From contig OY783219.1 of NCBI GenBank assembly GCA_963678705.1, positions 3,596,001-3,660,000 of the forward strand: 64,000 nt of DNA, read 5' to 3'. The position numbers were made by a program, and so were the translations under genes. Every line of letters begins with the position of its first letter. The first letter of the stretch is position 1. This DNA is from Panorpa germanica. Its lineage: Eukaryota; Arthropoda; Insecta; Mecoptera; Panorpidae. Shown here in pieces: positions 46,731 to 62,031 of this stretch. Below the pieces are notes generated by a model, which ran no database searches, had not been told where the DNA came from, and worked only from the letters and a program-made list of their open reading frames with translations.

Positions 46731-48546
46731 TTAAAGGATTGTGCAAGTAGTTCGCATTGCGGGTCGTTGAGACACTGCGCTATACGATGCACCTCTCTGT
46801 TGACCTTTTCTAACAAGTTTCTTTTTCTTGCTAGTTGACTTTGCTTCAGATTCCATTTGCTTTCGTTGGATCCTGGATGCCTTCTTTGTACTTGCAACGT
46901 CAATTCTTTCGCGATAATTCAAATAGTTAAAGAAATTTTCATAAATCGATATCTCGGATACATTGTAGTCTTCTATTATATCATGTTCATCCTTTAATTG
47001 TTCTAGGTGGGTGAATAATACGCTCAGTTTCAGCAAAGGATCTCGAATGTGGTAATACAGTGTGTCCTGGACAGAAACATGTTTTTGATTATTAACTTTC
47101 AAGCTTAAAAATAATATTTTAAATCTTTTGAATATAACAAACGAAAATATATTTTTCTGTTAGCAACATTTCTTTTTATTTATTTATATTAATGTAGAAC
47201 ATATTAAGTTTATTGTGTGAAAATTTGAAGTCGATTGGAGTAAAACTGTCGGAGATATAGAGTTTTAAGTCTTCACCTTTTAAACGCGTTTTTCTCAGAC
47301 TTAGGTTTCCTCTCTAGCTCAAAATCTACTGCACCTATCCTATTGAAATTTTGCACACTCTTTCTTTACATAAATGTCGAGGTAACGCTGTTGTTGTTTT
47401 TTTTTTTTAAATATAAACGTATTTTAGAAGAACGAAGTTTCTGATTAGAATACTCGACAGGGTTACCTGCAGAAACTTATCAACTAATGAAATCATTTTG
47501 GTTTTTCGATTTTAAATAATACAGTGATCGAGTTATGAGGGACACTGTAATGCTTTTTTTGTAACGTCTGCGGAGATTCGCTGCTATTAACTCATTTCTT
47601 GATATTTATTTATGAAAATTTCACAAAGTATTCTTTAAATGTTATTTTATCATGTAGTAATTATAGAAATAATTATATATTAACTGTGTCGTCAAAAAAC
47701 ATTATCGAAAATGTGCTATTTTTGTCCCTAGAATTATTTGCGCCTAGAGTATATGCAACTTAAATAGCACTGTTAGATTATTCACATTTAAAGACAATGA
47801 AATATGTATATATCAGCAACGGGCATGTACCTAGTAAATATAAATGTAACATTTACGTAACGGATACTTACTCCGGACTGATACATTAATTCTGCTGTCA
47901 TTCGACATGTGATGTCATCCTTTAGAGAATTAATTGCGCTGCAATTAAGAAAAAAATCGATTCAGAACTACCATACTTTTTACATTTTTAAATTAATAAT
48001 TGTGCTTACACTTTGGTTACGCGAAACTTTCCAGTTTTAAGTTTAAATAGTGCTTTTTGGCCAGTACCAAAACGTTGTACTAGATCAGTAGTGGGAGCCA
48101 AACACTGAAGTCGACCTTTGTATAAAATTGCCGTCTTGGTACAGATGCTTGAGACGAGGTCAACAGTTTGGCTGAAAAGGTATCATGTGATAAAACGTTT
48201 AAGCTGGCAACTCATGGTCATCCAATTTGGACAAGGTTCACTTAAAAGGAGAGGATAGTTCGGAAGGATCGAAGGACCATAAGTGACCATAAGTAAATAA
48301 ATCAAAGGTAGTCTTACTTACCAATTAGTGGTCAATATTATACTTTGTCCCGATTTCTTAATGTTTTCTATTAATAAGAAAACAGATTCCCTGTCGTTGT
48401 CTTCCACTGCTAGTATCGGATCGTCCAAAAGTATAACAGTTGCATTTTTCATAAAGGAAAGAGCAAGATTTAATTTTCTGAGATCGCTCTTGACAATATT
48501 TTGAATGAATATGTTTTTCACGTGCTCTAAATCTGTACCGGAATTA

Positions 48547-48619
<73 letters not shown>

Positions 48620-51600
48620 AACTACAAAATTATTTGGACACTAGATCTGAAAACGAGGTGATGAAAATACTCAGGCCCGGATTTGAGAAAGAGCAAGGGG
48701 GCCTCTAATTTTACCCTTGTAAAATTTTTAAAAAAATTTCAAAATTAAAACATTTTATTTCCAAGTTTTAAAAATGTTTTTGAACGTACTTTTTCCCGCT
48801 GATTCCAAATCTGAAAACCATTTTAAAATATTTCCATTATTTAACCCTTGAAACGCTAATATCTCGACAACCGGAAGTGCAACCAAAAAATAAATTGCAA
48901 ATTTGAAATCAGCTTAAATTTTTACGTTAAGATATAAATTTTACAATCGAAGACCATCAATTTTTTATCAAATTTTAAAGGTTAACCCCTTGTAAAATTT
49001 AAAAAAAAATTAAAAATTAAAATATTTTTCTTCCATTTTTTAAAAATGTTTCTCAACGTACTTTTTTCCGCTGATTCCAAATCTGAAAACCATTTTACAA
49101 TATTTCCATTATTTAACCTTTGAAACGCTAATATCTCGAAAACCGGAAGTGCCAACAAAAAATAAATTACAGATTTGAAATCAGCATAAACTTTTACGTT
49201 AAGAACTGTTATAAATTTTACAATCGGACACCATCAATTTTTTATCAAATTTTAAAGGTTAACCCCTTGTAAAATGAGAAAAAAATCCAATACTAACTAA
49301 AGAAAGCTAGCCAGAATTCTATTTCCTTTATTAGGTTCAATCCAGAGTATCCATGTAGTCTAGCAAAAAACGCGAGAACTTCATACGCTGACATACTGGA
49401 ACTTAAAGCCGACACTTCAGGACAATATGCAATGTTTGACATATAGAAAGACCGGTTCCTGCTGATTACTTGCTTGTACATGTAAACATTCCCTTGACTG
49501 GGGGGCACCAGTCCAGCAAATATCTGGAGAAGAAGAGTCTTCCCAGAATTCGTTGCGCCACAGATGACGATGGATTGTCCAGACTGTAAATTGTTGCGTT
49601 AGAAACTATTTAACAAGAGAATGATTATTAGAAATGGGCCTGTGTCCTATTGTCCTAAAGTTGACTACCAAGACCTCAAATATTCAATTATTTTTTAATA
49701 ACTCCCTATATGTTAAGAGATATTAACAATTAAAAAAGTCATTTTGTCTCTTTAATTATTAAAGGGATTCAACGTTGTACAACATTTCAAATGCATGTGA
49801 CATCACAATCGCTGCCAACCTTACAGCTCATAAAACTCTGCTATATGTATTTATATATTAAAATATCAAATATTATTTACAGCTATTTATTATTACAGAA
49901 TATTATGTCTGCCTTAACAGGGTTAAATAAAATAAAAATTTATTATTCTTTGACTTCACTTGATTATTTGAGTACCAACAGCTACAAAACATTACTACAA
50001 CACTGACCTACTCAACAAATAACTGACGTTAAAATGCATTTCATGTCATACAAATATGGCCGACCATTTCTAGCGCTGAAACTACAATTCAAATTTTTAA
50101 TTACTATATCTCCGTCAACATTTAGATATTTAATAAAATAGACACGCCAATACACATTTACTAACATCAATTTCAATCAACAATTGAAAAATCGATCACT
50201 AAAAAATGAGGACACAAGCCCATTGGCTTACCGTCACTGTTAAGTCGATATTTCGAAGAATGATATCTGTGCCACGCAATTTTGTCATATTGTGCATGAG
50301 GCAGTTGTATTTGCTCACATTTGATGTAGCTGCAATATTATTAATACGACAATATTAGAAAATTATATATATGTATATGTAAGATTTAAAATGTACATCT
50401 TGGTATTATCCTGCGAATTTCTTCCATGTTTACGGAGAATTATTTTTAACACTTACAAAGTATTTCATTTGCGACAATTTTCTCTTCGTCATCTATTTCT
50501 GGTTCCGTATTGATGGGATATCCCAAATCAATGTCTTTTTCAAATATCGCTATGTACACTCTGTTAAATACATTTAGCTCTTTGAATGCAATCAACGTCT
50601 AAAATAAAAAAAATATATTGCGTATATAGCGTATTGTTACAATGAATACAACTACTATCATTTGATGTTGATATAATCAAACTGCTCTAGTAAAACCGTG
50701 CCAGTATTGAATGAAGTTGCTAATAAAACCATTAAAGTGCAACAGAAACAGATATATCTTGTTTCTTTTTCTATGATGTTCTAGTGAAATAATATAGAAT
50801 TTTATCCCTACTAAAACAAATAATGTCAAATGTAAAAGAGACAACTGTATCTCCATTTAAATATATGATGTTGGAAAGAGAAAAAATATTTTTGACAGAA
50901 TTTCACTAAAATATTTACTGCCCATGTTAAAGAAGGGTCTACCCAGTAAACATTTTGAAGTAAATTCTACTTAATTTCTATTACATATCATGAGTTTTTT
51001 GTCTGGAACGTGTTCGTTTTCTATTCAGTCGTTCATAGGAAAGGCCCTTTTTATGACCTACAGAGATCGCAACGACGGTTCACTGCTGAATTAAAAGCGG
51101 AGTCGGTTTATGATTTATGACCGGAGTTATAAACTTGACACTAGCAGGGATGGCAGGGGTATAAAACTTAATGGAATTCTACTTTTTAGAGTCTGCAAAA
51201 TATAAATATTTAAATGAAGAAATAAATAGATGTAATCTTTAGTACGGATCGTGATTTTTTTAATAAATATTATTCATCTTCAACAATACTCGTTATATTA
51301 GTTTTTTACATTGTTTTGGTGATTCAAAAATCCACGATCGGCAGGTCTGCGTTAGGTTTAAAACCTCTGAAGATAGTAATCTTCGTTTAAATACATTATA
51401 TTCGGGGATTGAGGGAGATAGCGTCTGTCTATTACCATTAAAGAAATATTTGTTGAAAAAGGATAGCATATACTTTAAACATACTGTACTGAACGAAAAC
51501 TATACAAGTATACAAGTGTAACGGTGAAAAATATATTTTACTTGTCTAACCGCATCTCGTTTCTCTCTCACTTTGGAATGAAAGTGAACTAAGAAATATA

Positions 51601-54600
51601 TGAAAGAAACAACTGCTACTTAATGAATGATGTTGGAAAAAGAAAGAATATTATTATGAAAAAATTCTAACAACTAACACAAAATCTGTGACAGGTAGAG
51701 AATGAATTTGAACTAAAATTGGTTTCTGTGTTGTTGCTTCGAACTTGTAAAGCGTTAGAATAGAATTGTACGAGTGACTGGAATTTCACCAAATAGGGCA
51801 CTTCACCAAATTGTTTACTGGGTAACTACTTCTAGTTATCTCTTACTATTTACTTCTACTTATTTTATTAGTTGACTTACCGTAAACAAAGCGAACTGTG
51901 AAACTAGAGCGAGTATCGTATAGAATATGCTTGGAAATTTAAAGAGATCGTACATTATATTGCACCCTCCACTGAGACACCCACTATCTGAAATACAACC
52001 AAATTATTTGATGAAATTAAATATGCTAAAGTAATTTAAAAAAAGTGGTCTAAACGCCCCAATTACGTGAATGAAAAACATAAAGCAGTTCTTGAAAGGT
52101 TTCAACTTTTTTTTTAAATTTGTTTAATTATTAATTTACAATACATTAAGTTTATTGTGTGAAAATTTGAAGTCGATTGGAGGAAAACTGTTGGAGATAT
52201 AGAGTTTTAACTCTTCACCTTTCTGGTCTGGTTTCGTCTTACTTTGAAATTTAAAAAACGCGTTTTTCTCACACTTTGATTTTCAGAGTCGGTGCCCTCT
52301 CTAGCTTAAAATCTACTGGACCGATCCTTTTGAAATTTTGCACACTCTTTCTTTACATAAATACCGAGGTAACGCTGTCGAGTTTTTTAAAAAAAAATTT
52401 TAGTTTTAACGTATTTTAAAATAACAAAGTTTCTGATTTCTTTCATGAAGAATCGGTATTTTGACTTCTAACTGATGTAAAAAATTGAAAAATCAATAAA
52501 GAAAAAAAAACTCGACAGCGTTACCTGCAGAAACTTATCAACTAAAGAAATCATTGCGGATTTTTGATTTAAGAAAATCCAGTGATGAGTTATGAGTGAC
52601 ACGGCAATGTTACTTTTTTTGTGACGTCAGCGGAGATTCGCTGTCAATGCCCCATTTCTTGATATTTATTTATGAAAATTTCACAAAGTATTCTTCAAAT
52701 GTTATTTTATCGTGTAGTAATTATAGAAGTAATTATATAATAACTGTGTCGTCAGAAAACATTATCGAAAATATGCTTTTTTTTATCGTTTTGACCTTAT
52801 CCTTCCCCTTTTGGAAGCGGATCTATATGCGAATCGTATCACTCTGAATGGTGATTGGAATCCTATTAGACATTAGTGAGACATTATATGGAGCTTTGGA
52901 CAGCATGTCTGCACCGGCCGGAACGCTCCGTACCCCCTCTGACGGCCTTCCTAATACTTTCCAAGCGAGGTTTGCCGAGGTGCAAGTCGTGGTACTACCC
53001 AGTACTACCACATATGTTCTCCCGAATACTGTTTGCTCTCTGATACGAGATTGCTAAGATACGACAAATTGTTTATAGGGACGTTTCTGGGGTAACGTCT
53101 TTCCGTTTTCGTTTCCGTTTTCAGGACGTGAAACTTACCACAACAATCGTACTCGTTGTCCCCGGTAACATTGTAGTTATTGCAATCTACAAAAGCACTC
53201 ATGACTTGACAATCTCCATAAAGAGCCTGTTGTTGTTGCAACCGCAATATAAATAGAACAATTAGGTAAATTGGAGACATGTGTCCAATACTGTTATATA
53301 TCCATAAAGGACTTGAAAATGCGTCCTTGATCCCCATATACAGTGCCCAAACCAATATTGCAAGAACATAACCTAAAAATAAAATTAAAAAAGAAATTAA
53401 AGATCCAGCTATGAACAATTTGGTGGTGAATCGTAAGATCGTTTGAATAATCAATAAATAATTAATAAATCGACCACTGAAATGATATACTTTCTTGTAG
53501 TAAAAATTAAGATAATATTTACTTACTGACTAGACCAAGCAGAGTTCCGAAGAATAGAAAATTTCTCATGTTATTGCAGTAGAATGAAGTGAAATACAAC
53601 CATAACAAGAGTGAAGATCCGCCAAAGTAAAATGACACAACCATGTATACTAAAAATAAACATGACTAGAAATATAGCGATATTAATTTTCAAAAGTTAT
53701 TCTTGCAGTTCCAACTTATAAAAAGTCAGTGGAAGAAAGCTTAAAATGTAGATACGTTATTCATCTAACTAATTGCACCTTTAGATTTTGATTCCCGTTT
53801 ATAGTTACTTACATAAAACGATTTAAACATAAAAAAACATGGTTTTTTTTGATAATATTTAACCTGCTGTATAGTATTGCCATGTATATTTCGTGAGAAG
53901 AAATGGCCAAGTATCGTTTCACCTTAAGCTTTCTTAGATGACCTAGATGGTATCGTCGTAATATTTTCTTAATTAATGAAAGAAAGTATTTACTCATATC
54001 ATAAGGATGATTAATAAGTTTTGATTCGCCGAAGAATAGAATCAAAGACACTGCAGTTGTCAGTATCGTAAAGAGACATATGTCGTACAGATAAAACGAT
54101 GCCCAGTAGGTCCAAAATTTAACTCCAGCCAGAGTTTGCTGGTGCCGAAATCCCCTTATCCGTTCGCGTATTGGTAGCTCTCCGCAAGAAAACAGGAAGA
54201 TAATAAGTCCTGAAACAATTATAGGTTATGAAATGGTGTTATATTATGTTGATATTTTCCCGTGAGTTTTAGAAGATTTCTAAATGTTGCGAATCATCTA
54301 TGTAGGTTACCCACCGCTTGAGAACCACTACAAAGACGGTTCTGTTCTGAAAAATTAACTCATCCATGCCATATGGATGACGCTGCTATTCACAAATCCT
54401 AATTCTCTCAATTAAAAAGCAAAGCTTTATCAACGAAATGTTCTTGTGTCCTCATTTTTCAGTGGTCGATTTTTCAATTGTTGATTGAAATTGATGTTAA
54501 TAAATGTGTATTAGCGTGTCTATTTTATTAAATATCTAAATGTTGACGGAGATATAGCAATTAAAAATTTGAATTGTAGTTTTAACGCTAGAAATGGTCG

Positions 54601-57600
54601 GCCACTTGTATGACGTGAAATGCATTATATACGTCAGTTATTTGTTGTGCTGTGGTAAGGTTTTGTAGCTGTTGGTAAGTCAAAGAATAATAAGTTTTTA
54701 TTTTATTTAACACAATTACGGCAGACATAATATTGAAATTTTATTGTTCATTGAAATAGCTGTAAATAATATTTGATATTTTGATATATAAATACATATA
54801 GCAGAGATTTATGATCTGTAAGGTTGGTAACCTTACACAAGGATTGTGATGTCACATGCATTTGGAAATGTGTACAACGTTGAATCCCTTTAATAATTAA
54901 AGAGACAAAATGACTCTTTCAATTGTTAATATCTCCTAACATATAAGGAGTTATTAAAAAATAATTGAACATTTGAGGTTCTAGCAGTGTTACCAACCCT
55001 ACTGTTTTAACAGTAGATTTGCTGTTTTCACATTGATGTCCCTGTTTTCTGTTTCATTCCTAATTTTTACTGTTTTTCGATTAGCGTTCAGCGCCACCTA
55101 TTACACTATGCAAATATTTTTTAAAAAGAAAAATGAGTGTGAAAATATTGAAGATGAGGCAATTGAGAATGAAAGTGGAAAATAATTTTACTTTGATTTT
55201 TATTTTTTTGTTGTTGTGATTATTAATATAACAATGTATGTGAGTTCTGGTAACTAAGAAAATTGTTCATTGTTTTAATTATATGAGCAAAAGTATGAAA
55301 TCTGCCTTTTTTTTCTTTACCTACTGTTTTCTCCTGTTTTTTTTTTTGCGAGCTGCTGTTTTTTAGTTTTTTGGGGTTGGCAACACTGGGTTCTAGTAAC
55401 CCACTTTATCAATATATAGTACACTTTTATAGAAATTAAGGCATAGGACACAAGCCCATTCAGATTTTTTAATTGTATTGAAAATTAAAAAATAGTTGTG
55501 TCACCAAAACCGGTGTAACTGGTAAAATTATGGTTGGAATATCCTGAAATTTGGACACATATTGTTTGAAGGTTGGTACTTTCTAAAAATCGTATCGATT
55601 TGTCAATAGTGGCGCCATCTATATATCATATTTCGAACTTAATGAGTGATGTAATATAAAATTGAACCCTAGCAATTTATCCTTGCAAAATGAACGCATA
55701 AAACTATTTACGGTTAAAATATAATGTTACTTACCCAATGGAATTAGCCACCCGTTGAGCATTACAATTTCTAAGTTGTTCTTAACGAAAAGGTCAATTG
55801 AATGGTGTCTGAAACGTGATAAGAATCATTAATGTATAATAATTGGTTAAAAGTTAAACTCTATGTTTATAAAATCTTAGAGGTTTTGAACATAACTGTA
55901 ATTTAATCTTAAAAATGGGTTTCTCAGTTTTAGTTTTGTCAAAAACCATCAAAGAAATATGTAACAAAGGTGTTTTGCTTACATAAGTAGAGGCGGGGCG
56001 GTAGGTATGTTAAAGTATATTTTTGATAATGTTTTTTGACGACACAGGTAATATATAATTATTTCTATAATTACTACATGATAAAATAACATTTAAAGAA
56101 TATTTTGTGAAATTTTCTTAAATAAATGTCAAGAAATGAGGCATTGACAGCGAATCTCCGCAGACATCACAAAAAAGAGTCTCGTTGCGGTGTCCCTCAT
56201 AACTCATCACTGGATTATTTGAAATCAAAAAATCAAAATGATTTTATTAGTTGATAAGCTTTTGCAGATAACCCTGTCGAGTTATTTTTTTATTGATTTT
56301 AAATTTTTTTACAGTACTTAGAAGTCAAAATACCGATTTTTCATGAAAGAGATCAGAAACTTTGTTATTTTAAAATACGTTTAAATTAAAAACTAAAAAA
56401 AAATCGACAGCGTTACCTCGGCATTTATGTAAAGAAAACGTGTGCAAAATTTCAGAACAATCGGTCCAGTAAATTTTGAGCTAGAGAGGGCACCGACTCT
56501 GAAAAAGCTATGTGTGAGAAACCGCATTTAAAAGTTTGAAGAATAGGTGAAGACTTAAAACTCTATATCTTCGACAGTTTTACTCCAATCGACTTCAAAC
56601 TTTTGCACAATAAACTTAATATGTTGTACATTAATATTAATAAATACAAAAATTGAAACCCTAACTCCCCGCCCCTCTTTCTCTAATTGAAAAAAACATT
56701 TTATGTGTGAAACTGTTTCCGAGATAAATACATAAATATGTATTTATCTCGGAAACAGTTTAATATCGAAATAAATGTAGTTACCTTCTTATGTGAGGAT
56801 ACAGTTGGCTTTTAAAAGTAATACTTGAATTCTTAATGAATTGTTTGAAAAGAAACCTAAATATGGTTATTTGTCCTGCGGCAATTCCTTCATCCAAAGT
56901 ATTGCTAGCGTATAATTTAATTATCTCTTTTCCATTTCTTTTTTCTGATTTCCGCCACTCCAAAGCAAAGATATTTTTGTCTCTAAATGTTCCTAAGCTT
57001 TCACTTGCAAGAGCCAGTAAATCTAAAAAAGTTAATTATCATACTTTGGTAGTAATAGCAGAAAATTGTCAAGTCTTTGATATCAAATGTCGGATCCCAC
57101 TTGATGATGATTTTCAAATAATCAAAAGTCGTTTTTTTAACATTCGATTGAAAGCAAATTTGAATTTTTTTATGAGGTCTGTCACTACGCCCAGTAAACT
57201 TTTTGGAATCAGAGATGCGTATGATTTTTTTGTCATGAAGGAGTTCAGTTTCTCATAGGTATTCATATGAAATGTCTTTTTTATTGACACTCCACGTGTC
57301 AGAATACAAATGAAGATAAAGTTGATGCGAACTATAATTGAAGTGCTACAGTGATAGAAACGTCACAAAATAGGACACTTCACCAAATTGTTTACTGTGC
57401 GGTTTTCAAAATTACAAAATTTTAATTTCGCTTTTTTATAAAATCGGACGGGTTAATATTAAAAGAATTCGGCGTATATGATTTATGTTTAATCAAAGAA
57501 TAATTGAGGAAGTGGTATGTTTTCAATATGTCACAGCATATTCTTTATTCTTGTATTTAAAAGGAAGATATTTACCTTCCTCCACATTATTGGACTTTAT

Positions 57601-60600
57601 AGGTGTAGCTCCAGATTCTTGTATGGCTGCTGACATACTTATCTCTATATCCGGCGAAGCATCTTCATATATTTGGTAATAGACGGTTACATTGTCAAGA
57701 ATAGTCATATTAAAATCATGTAATTCTACCGTCACATATTTTGGTTCTATCAGGTTAATAAGGAAGCAACCCACAACTGCGGTAATTATTGGTACCAAGC
57801 ACTATACAACAATAAAAGATAAATTTCAGATTTCTTCTAGAAGGAATGTAAATATCTATAATAATGCGTTCTCACGAGGCGAGTTGAGTCGTTCAGCAAT
57901 TACGTATTCCTTGAAAAGTTGAATACTGCCCGAATCTGTTTTAGTACACTCATGAAATGTGTTAAAAGACAACTAAAATCACACCGTGAGAACGCGGTTC
58001 AAGAAAGATGGAGAAGTAAAGGTTTTTTCCTCAGAAAGTTGGTAAAACTGTACTCAATTACTATCCCAAATATCTTCAAAATCTGTCTACCACTTTATTT
58101 AAGCAGCTGTTCATTTCTTGAATCATAGGTACTCATTTTTTGTTAATTGATAATTTTTATTTTATAAAATATCTTTATGTTGACGGAGATATAGCAATTA
58201 AAAATTTGAATTGCAGTTTTAGTGCTACAGATGTCGGCCATAGTTATGATGTAACATGTCTCTTTATTAAGGTATAAAAGAAATTGAACTTAGCGGGCGT
58301 GAACCTTGTTAGATCCATTTAATAATTAAAGGAAAAATGAATTTTTTAATTGTTAATATCTCCTAAAATATAACGAGTTATTAACAAATAATTGGGCATT
58401 CGAGCCAACTTTATCAATACACTTTTATAGAAGCAAGCCCATTAGCTATTATCAAAAACACTGTTGGTACAAAGCAGGCTCAAGAGTCAAGGTGATCGGC
58501 CCTGTGTCCTTATTGGTCAATATTTAGAAAATAATAAGTAAGACTACGTAAAAAATGTAATTACCACAAATGTTGTTTTCTTGTATCTTCTCATATTCAG
58601 CATTATAGTTTTGCCTATTAAGATTTTTAATTTTTTCCATTGCGATATTTTTGGGAGTTTGATTTTATCTGAAATAATATTTTGAAAAATTCGGATATGC
58701 ACTATTTAAATTTTTTACAAATAATTTGGAGGAATATTTACGTGCTTCCCTATTGGCCAACATACTTTCCAATTCGGCTGTGGTAAATACCTTTTCATGT
58801 GCGCCAGTTGATTCTAGCCTGCAACCAAATGTAAGTATAGAATGCCCCAAAAATACTGTCAATGTTACTCTTATGATGATTTTAAAAATTTAAATATATA
58901 TATTTATTAGTAGAAAAAGTTTCAATATTTTTGCGGTATCGACCTATGTTGAAACTGATGTTTTGTGATATAACAATGGTAATTTTCTTACGAACATTTT
59001 GGGAAACTTAGAATCATTCATTGAGAATATGACAAATATTGTCCTGTTAAGAAAATACAGCAACCGGTATTCGTTTAATCACAAAATAAGTTTAAAATTG
59101 ACTAAGTTTAAGATTGATAAAGTTTAAGACTTGGCAACACCGTATTTCATGTGAAGTTGAAAGTACCGTAAAAGTACAATAAGCCGTATTTTGGTCAGTA
59201 TAAGAATGCAACGTTGCCAGATCGACCAAAAGAGAGATCTTTCAGTAAGTTGACAATTACTGCTCCCCATGAACGCCCCTTAAATGGAATAACACAAAAA
59301 ACATTTATTTTAATCTTAAGGTAATAATTCTTACGTAATATAAACTCTTTCTAAAGATGTCTCTGTTATCTGTAAGCTCTTAGACCCTACAATAGATTGC
59401 TGATTTTCAAATACATTGAAAAACTGCGAGAAATATTTAACATTGTCTGCAGGAATCAGGTAATGTGCTTCTTTTTTTAAATTTACCTAAAAAATGAATT
59501 CAAAGTTTAAGAGAATTTCCTTCAGGATTAAGACTCGTGAGGAATGTGGATACACGCACTACGGAATTCATTATGCAAATACCATATGCTTTTGTCGGCG
59601 TATATCTTTGAAAGCAGTATGCATCTGTCGGTTATTATTCCGTAGTGGGATCTACGCCTAACACGGCCATTTTATATTTTTTATATCTAGTGTAATCTAG
59701 TGTTCACCTGTAGAAAAGAATTAGGTAGATATCTGTTGATAAGTTGACTCATATAGTTTTCTTGGTAATGTGCATCCTTTTGAATATTGAATGTATAGCC
59801 AGTCTTATAAGTAGACTTGATGAACATTGGTGTTCCAAAGCATTTCAAGCCTGCTTTATCAATAAAAGCGACGTGATCGGCTGTAATAATAATACGAAAT
59901 AATCGAAAATAATCGCCGGATTGACTTGAAATTTTTTGTGTGTGTACTTTAGGATGTACATTACGAAAATGAATTAAAAAAAAAACGAACAAGCTCACCT
60001 AAGTATTCAGCCTCTTCAAAACAGTCCGATGCTACAATAACAGTCCGAGTCGCCGCCTCTAACTGTAAGAAATGAAGTTATGTTATTTACACCCATTGTG
60101 TTACAAATATAGTTGAAGAAGAATAAATGTCTAGTACCATTATGAGATCCCAAACATCCTGCGCTCCTTCTAAAAATCCATCAGTCGGTTTATAAAACAG
60201 AAGAACCCTGAAATGATTACGGGAATTTAAAATTATAAAGACAATCCTGCAAAGATGAAGACCTATGCTGCAGGAAGTCTTACTGTGTGCCTCCAGCCCG
60301 GGAAAACGCTATGGAAAACCTCTTCTTCTCAAGGAGGCTCAGTTTTTCAAAGTGCATGTCTTTTTTATTTTTGAACTCATAAATTTTCAAAAGTTGGTTG
60401 GAAGAAACGACGGCAGTGTTTTCCGTTTCTCCTTTTATCTTAAATAAATATCGTTTTATTAAGAAAATATTGTTTCTGAAAACTATTTAGATATCCCTAT
60501 TTCCACGAAAAAAAATAATATATTCGCCGCGGAAAAAAAAATATTTCCGTCGCGTAAAAAAATAAATTTTTAATTTTAATTCACTCGCTAATGCACTCTA

Positions 60601-61953
60601 CTTCGAGTCCACTCCCTTCTAGATATTGGCCGAGTATCGCAAAGAATTTTTCTGTAAATGAAACGATCCTATTCTCAATATCAAACCGTGGGGTGGGGTA
60701 ATGGGAGAACCAGCAGAGCAACATATTACAATTTATAAAACTGCAGTTTGTGCAAGCCCATTGGCCTGCCATAATTTGGTGTTAGAAGTAAATATATTTA
60801 AAGGTCATACCATTCCAACAAATATCAGTGTCTCCTGCAGGGTCATGCGCGTCATGAACATTCCTTGTAACGGACAGTACCCCACTAAGTTTCGAACTCT
60901 GTTCATGTCGTCCTTTACAAATATGTTATGAACTGTTAAGATGCCAGCATGCGGCAAATACAAACCTAACAACGTAATAAAAAAAAAAAATAAGTAACTG
61001 TGATTAAAAATTAGATTCTAATCGGATGGACTGTGAAATCAAGGAAAAGAAAAGGGCAAAGAAAAGCAGAAAAAAGAATATTTAAGGAGCTTGTGTACTA
61101 ATGCTTTAGACGTCGATTTTTCAATTGTTGTTTGAACTTGATGTTAATATGTTGCTATATGTTATATAGCAATTGAAAATTTGAATTGTAGTTTTAGCGC
61201 TACAAATGACGGCCATATTTATGACGTAACATGTAGTGGGATAAGTCAGTTATTTGTTGATTCGGCCAGTGTTGTGGTAGTGTTTTGTAGATGTTGGTAG
61301 TCCTGTGTATCTAGTACTAGAATAATAAGTTTTCATTTTATTTAACCCTGTTACGGCAGACATAATATTGGAATTTTATTGTTCCTTGCAACAACTATAA
61401 ATAATATTTGATGTATAAATACATATAGAAGAGATTTATGAGCTGTAAGGTTGGTAACCTCTAAACTTGTCAGAGTCGTGTCATGAATATGCTATCTCTT
61501 TTATACTCTGTTGTATAAAAGAGATAGCAACATAGCGTACGTGAGTGTACATGTCTTGCAATGTTCTACAACGTTGAATTCCTTTAATAATTAAAAAGAC
61601 AAAATTATTTTTTTAATTGTTAATATCTCTTGAAATATAAGGAGTTATTAAACAATAATTGGACATCTCTTCCTTCAAGAATATTGCTTTCAATTCGGTA
61701 CCTTATCAATGAATAGTTTGATACGTACCACAAATTAGATTGAATAATGTTGATAAACATTCATCATTTGAAACTAGAACGGTTATCTCATTTGCATAAA
61801 ATGTGACAGACAAATTCTTCATTATATATTGTCGTATTCCTAAAAAATAATGAGCTTGCGTCAAAAATGATATATATATATATACACTTATGGATTAAAA
61901 TGTATTGTACTAAGGCAGAAGAATGTAATGCCGAAAGGTAAAACATTAAATAA

Positions 61954-62031
<78 letters not shown>

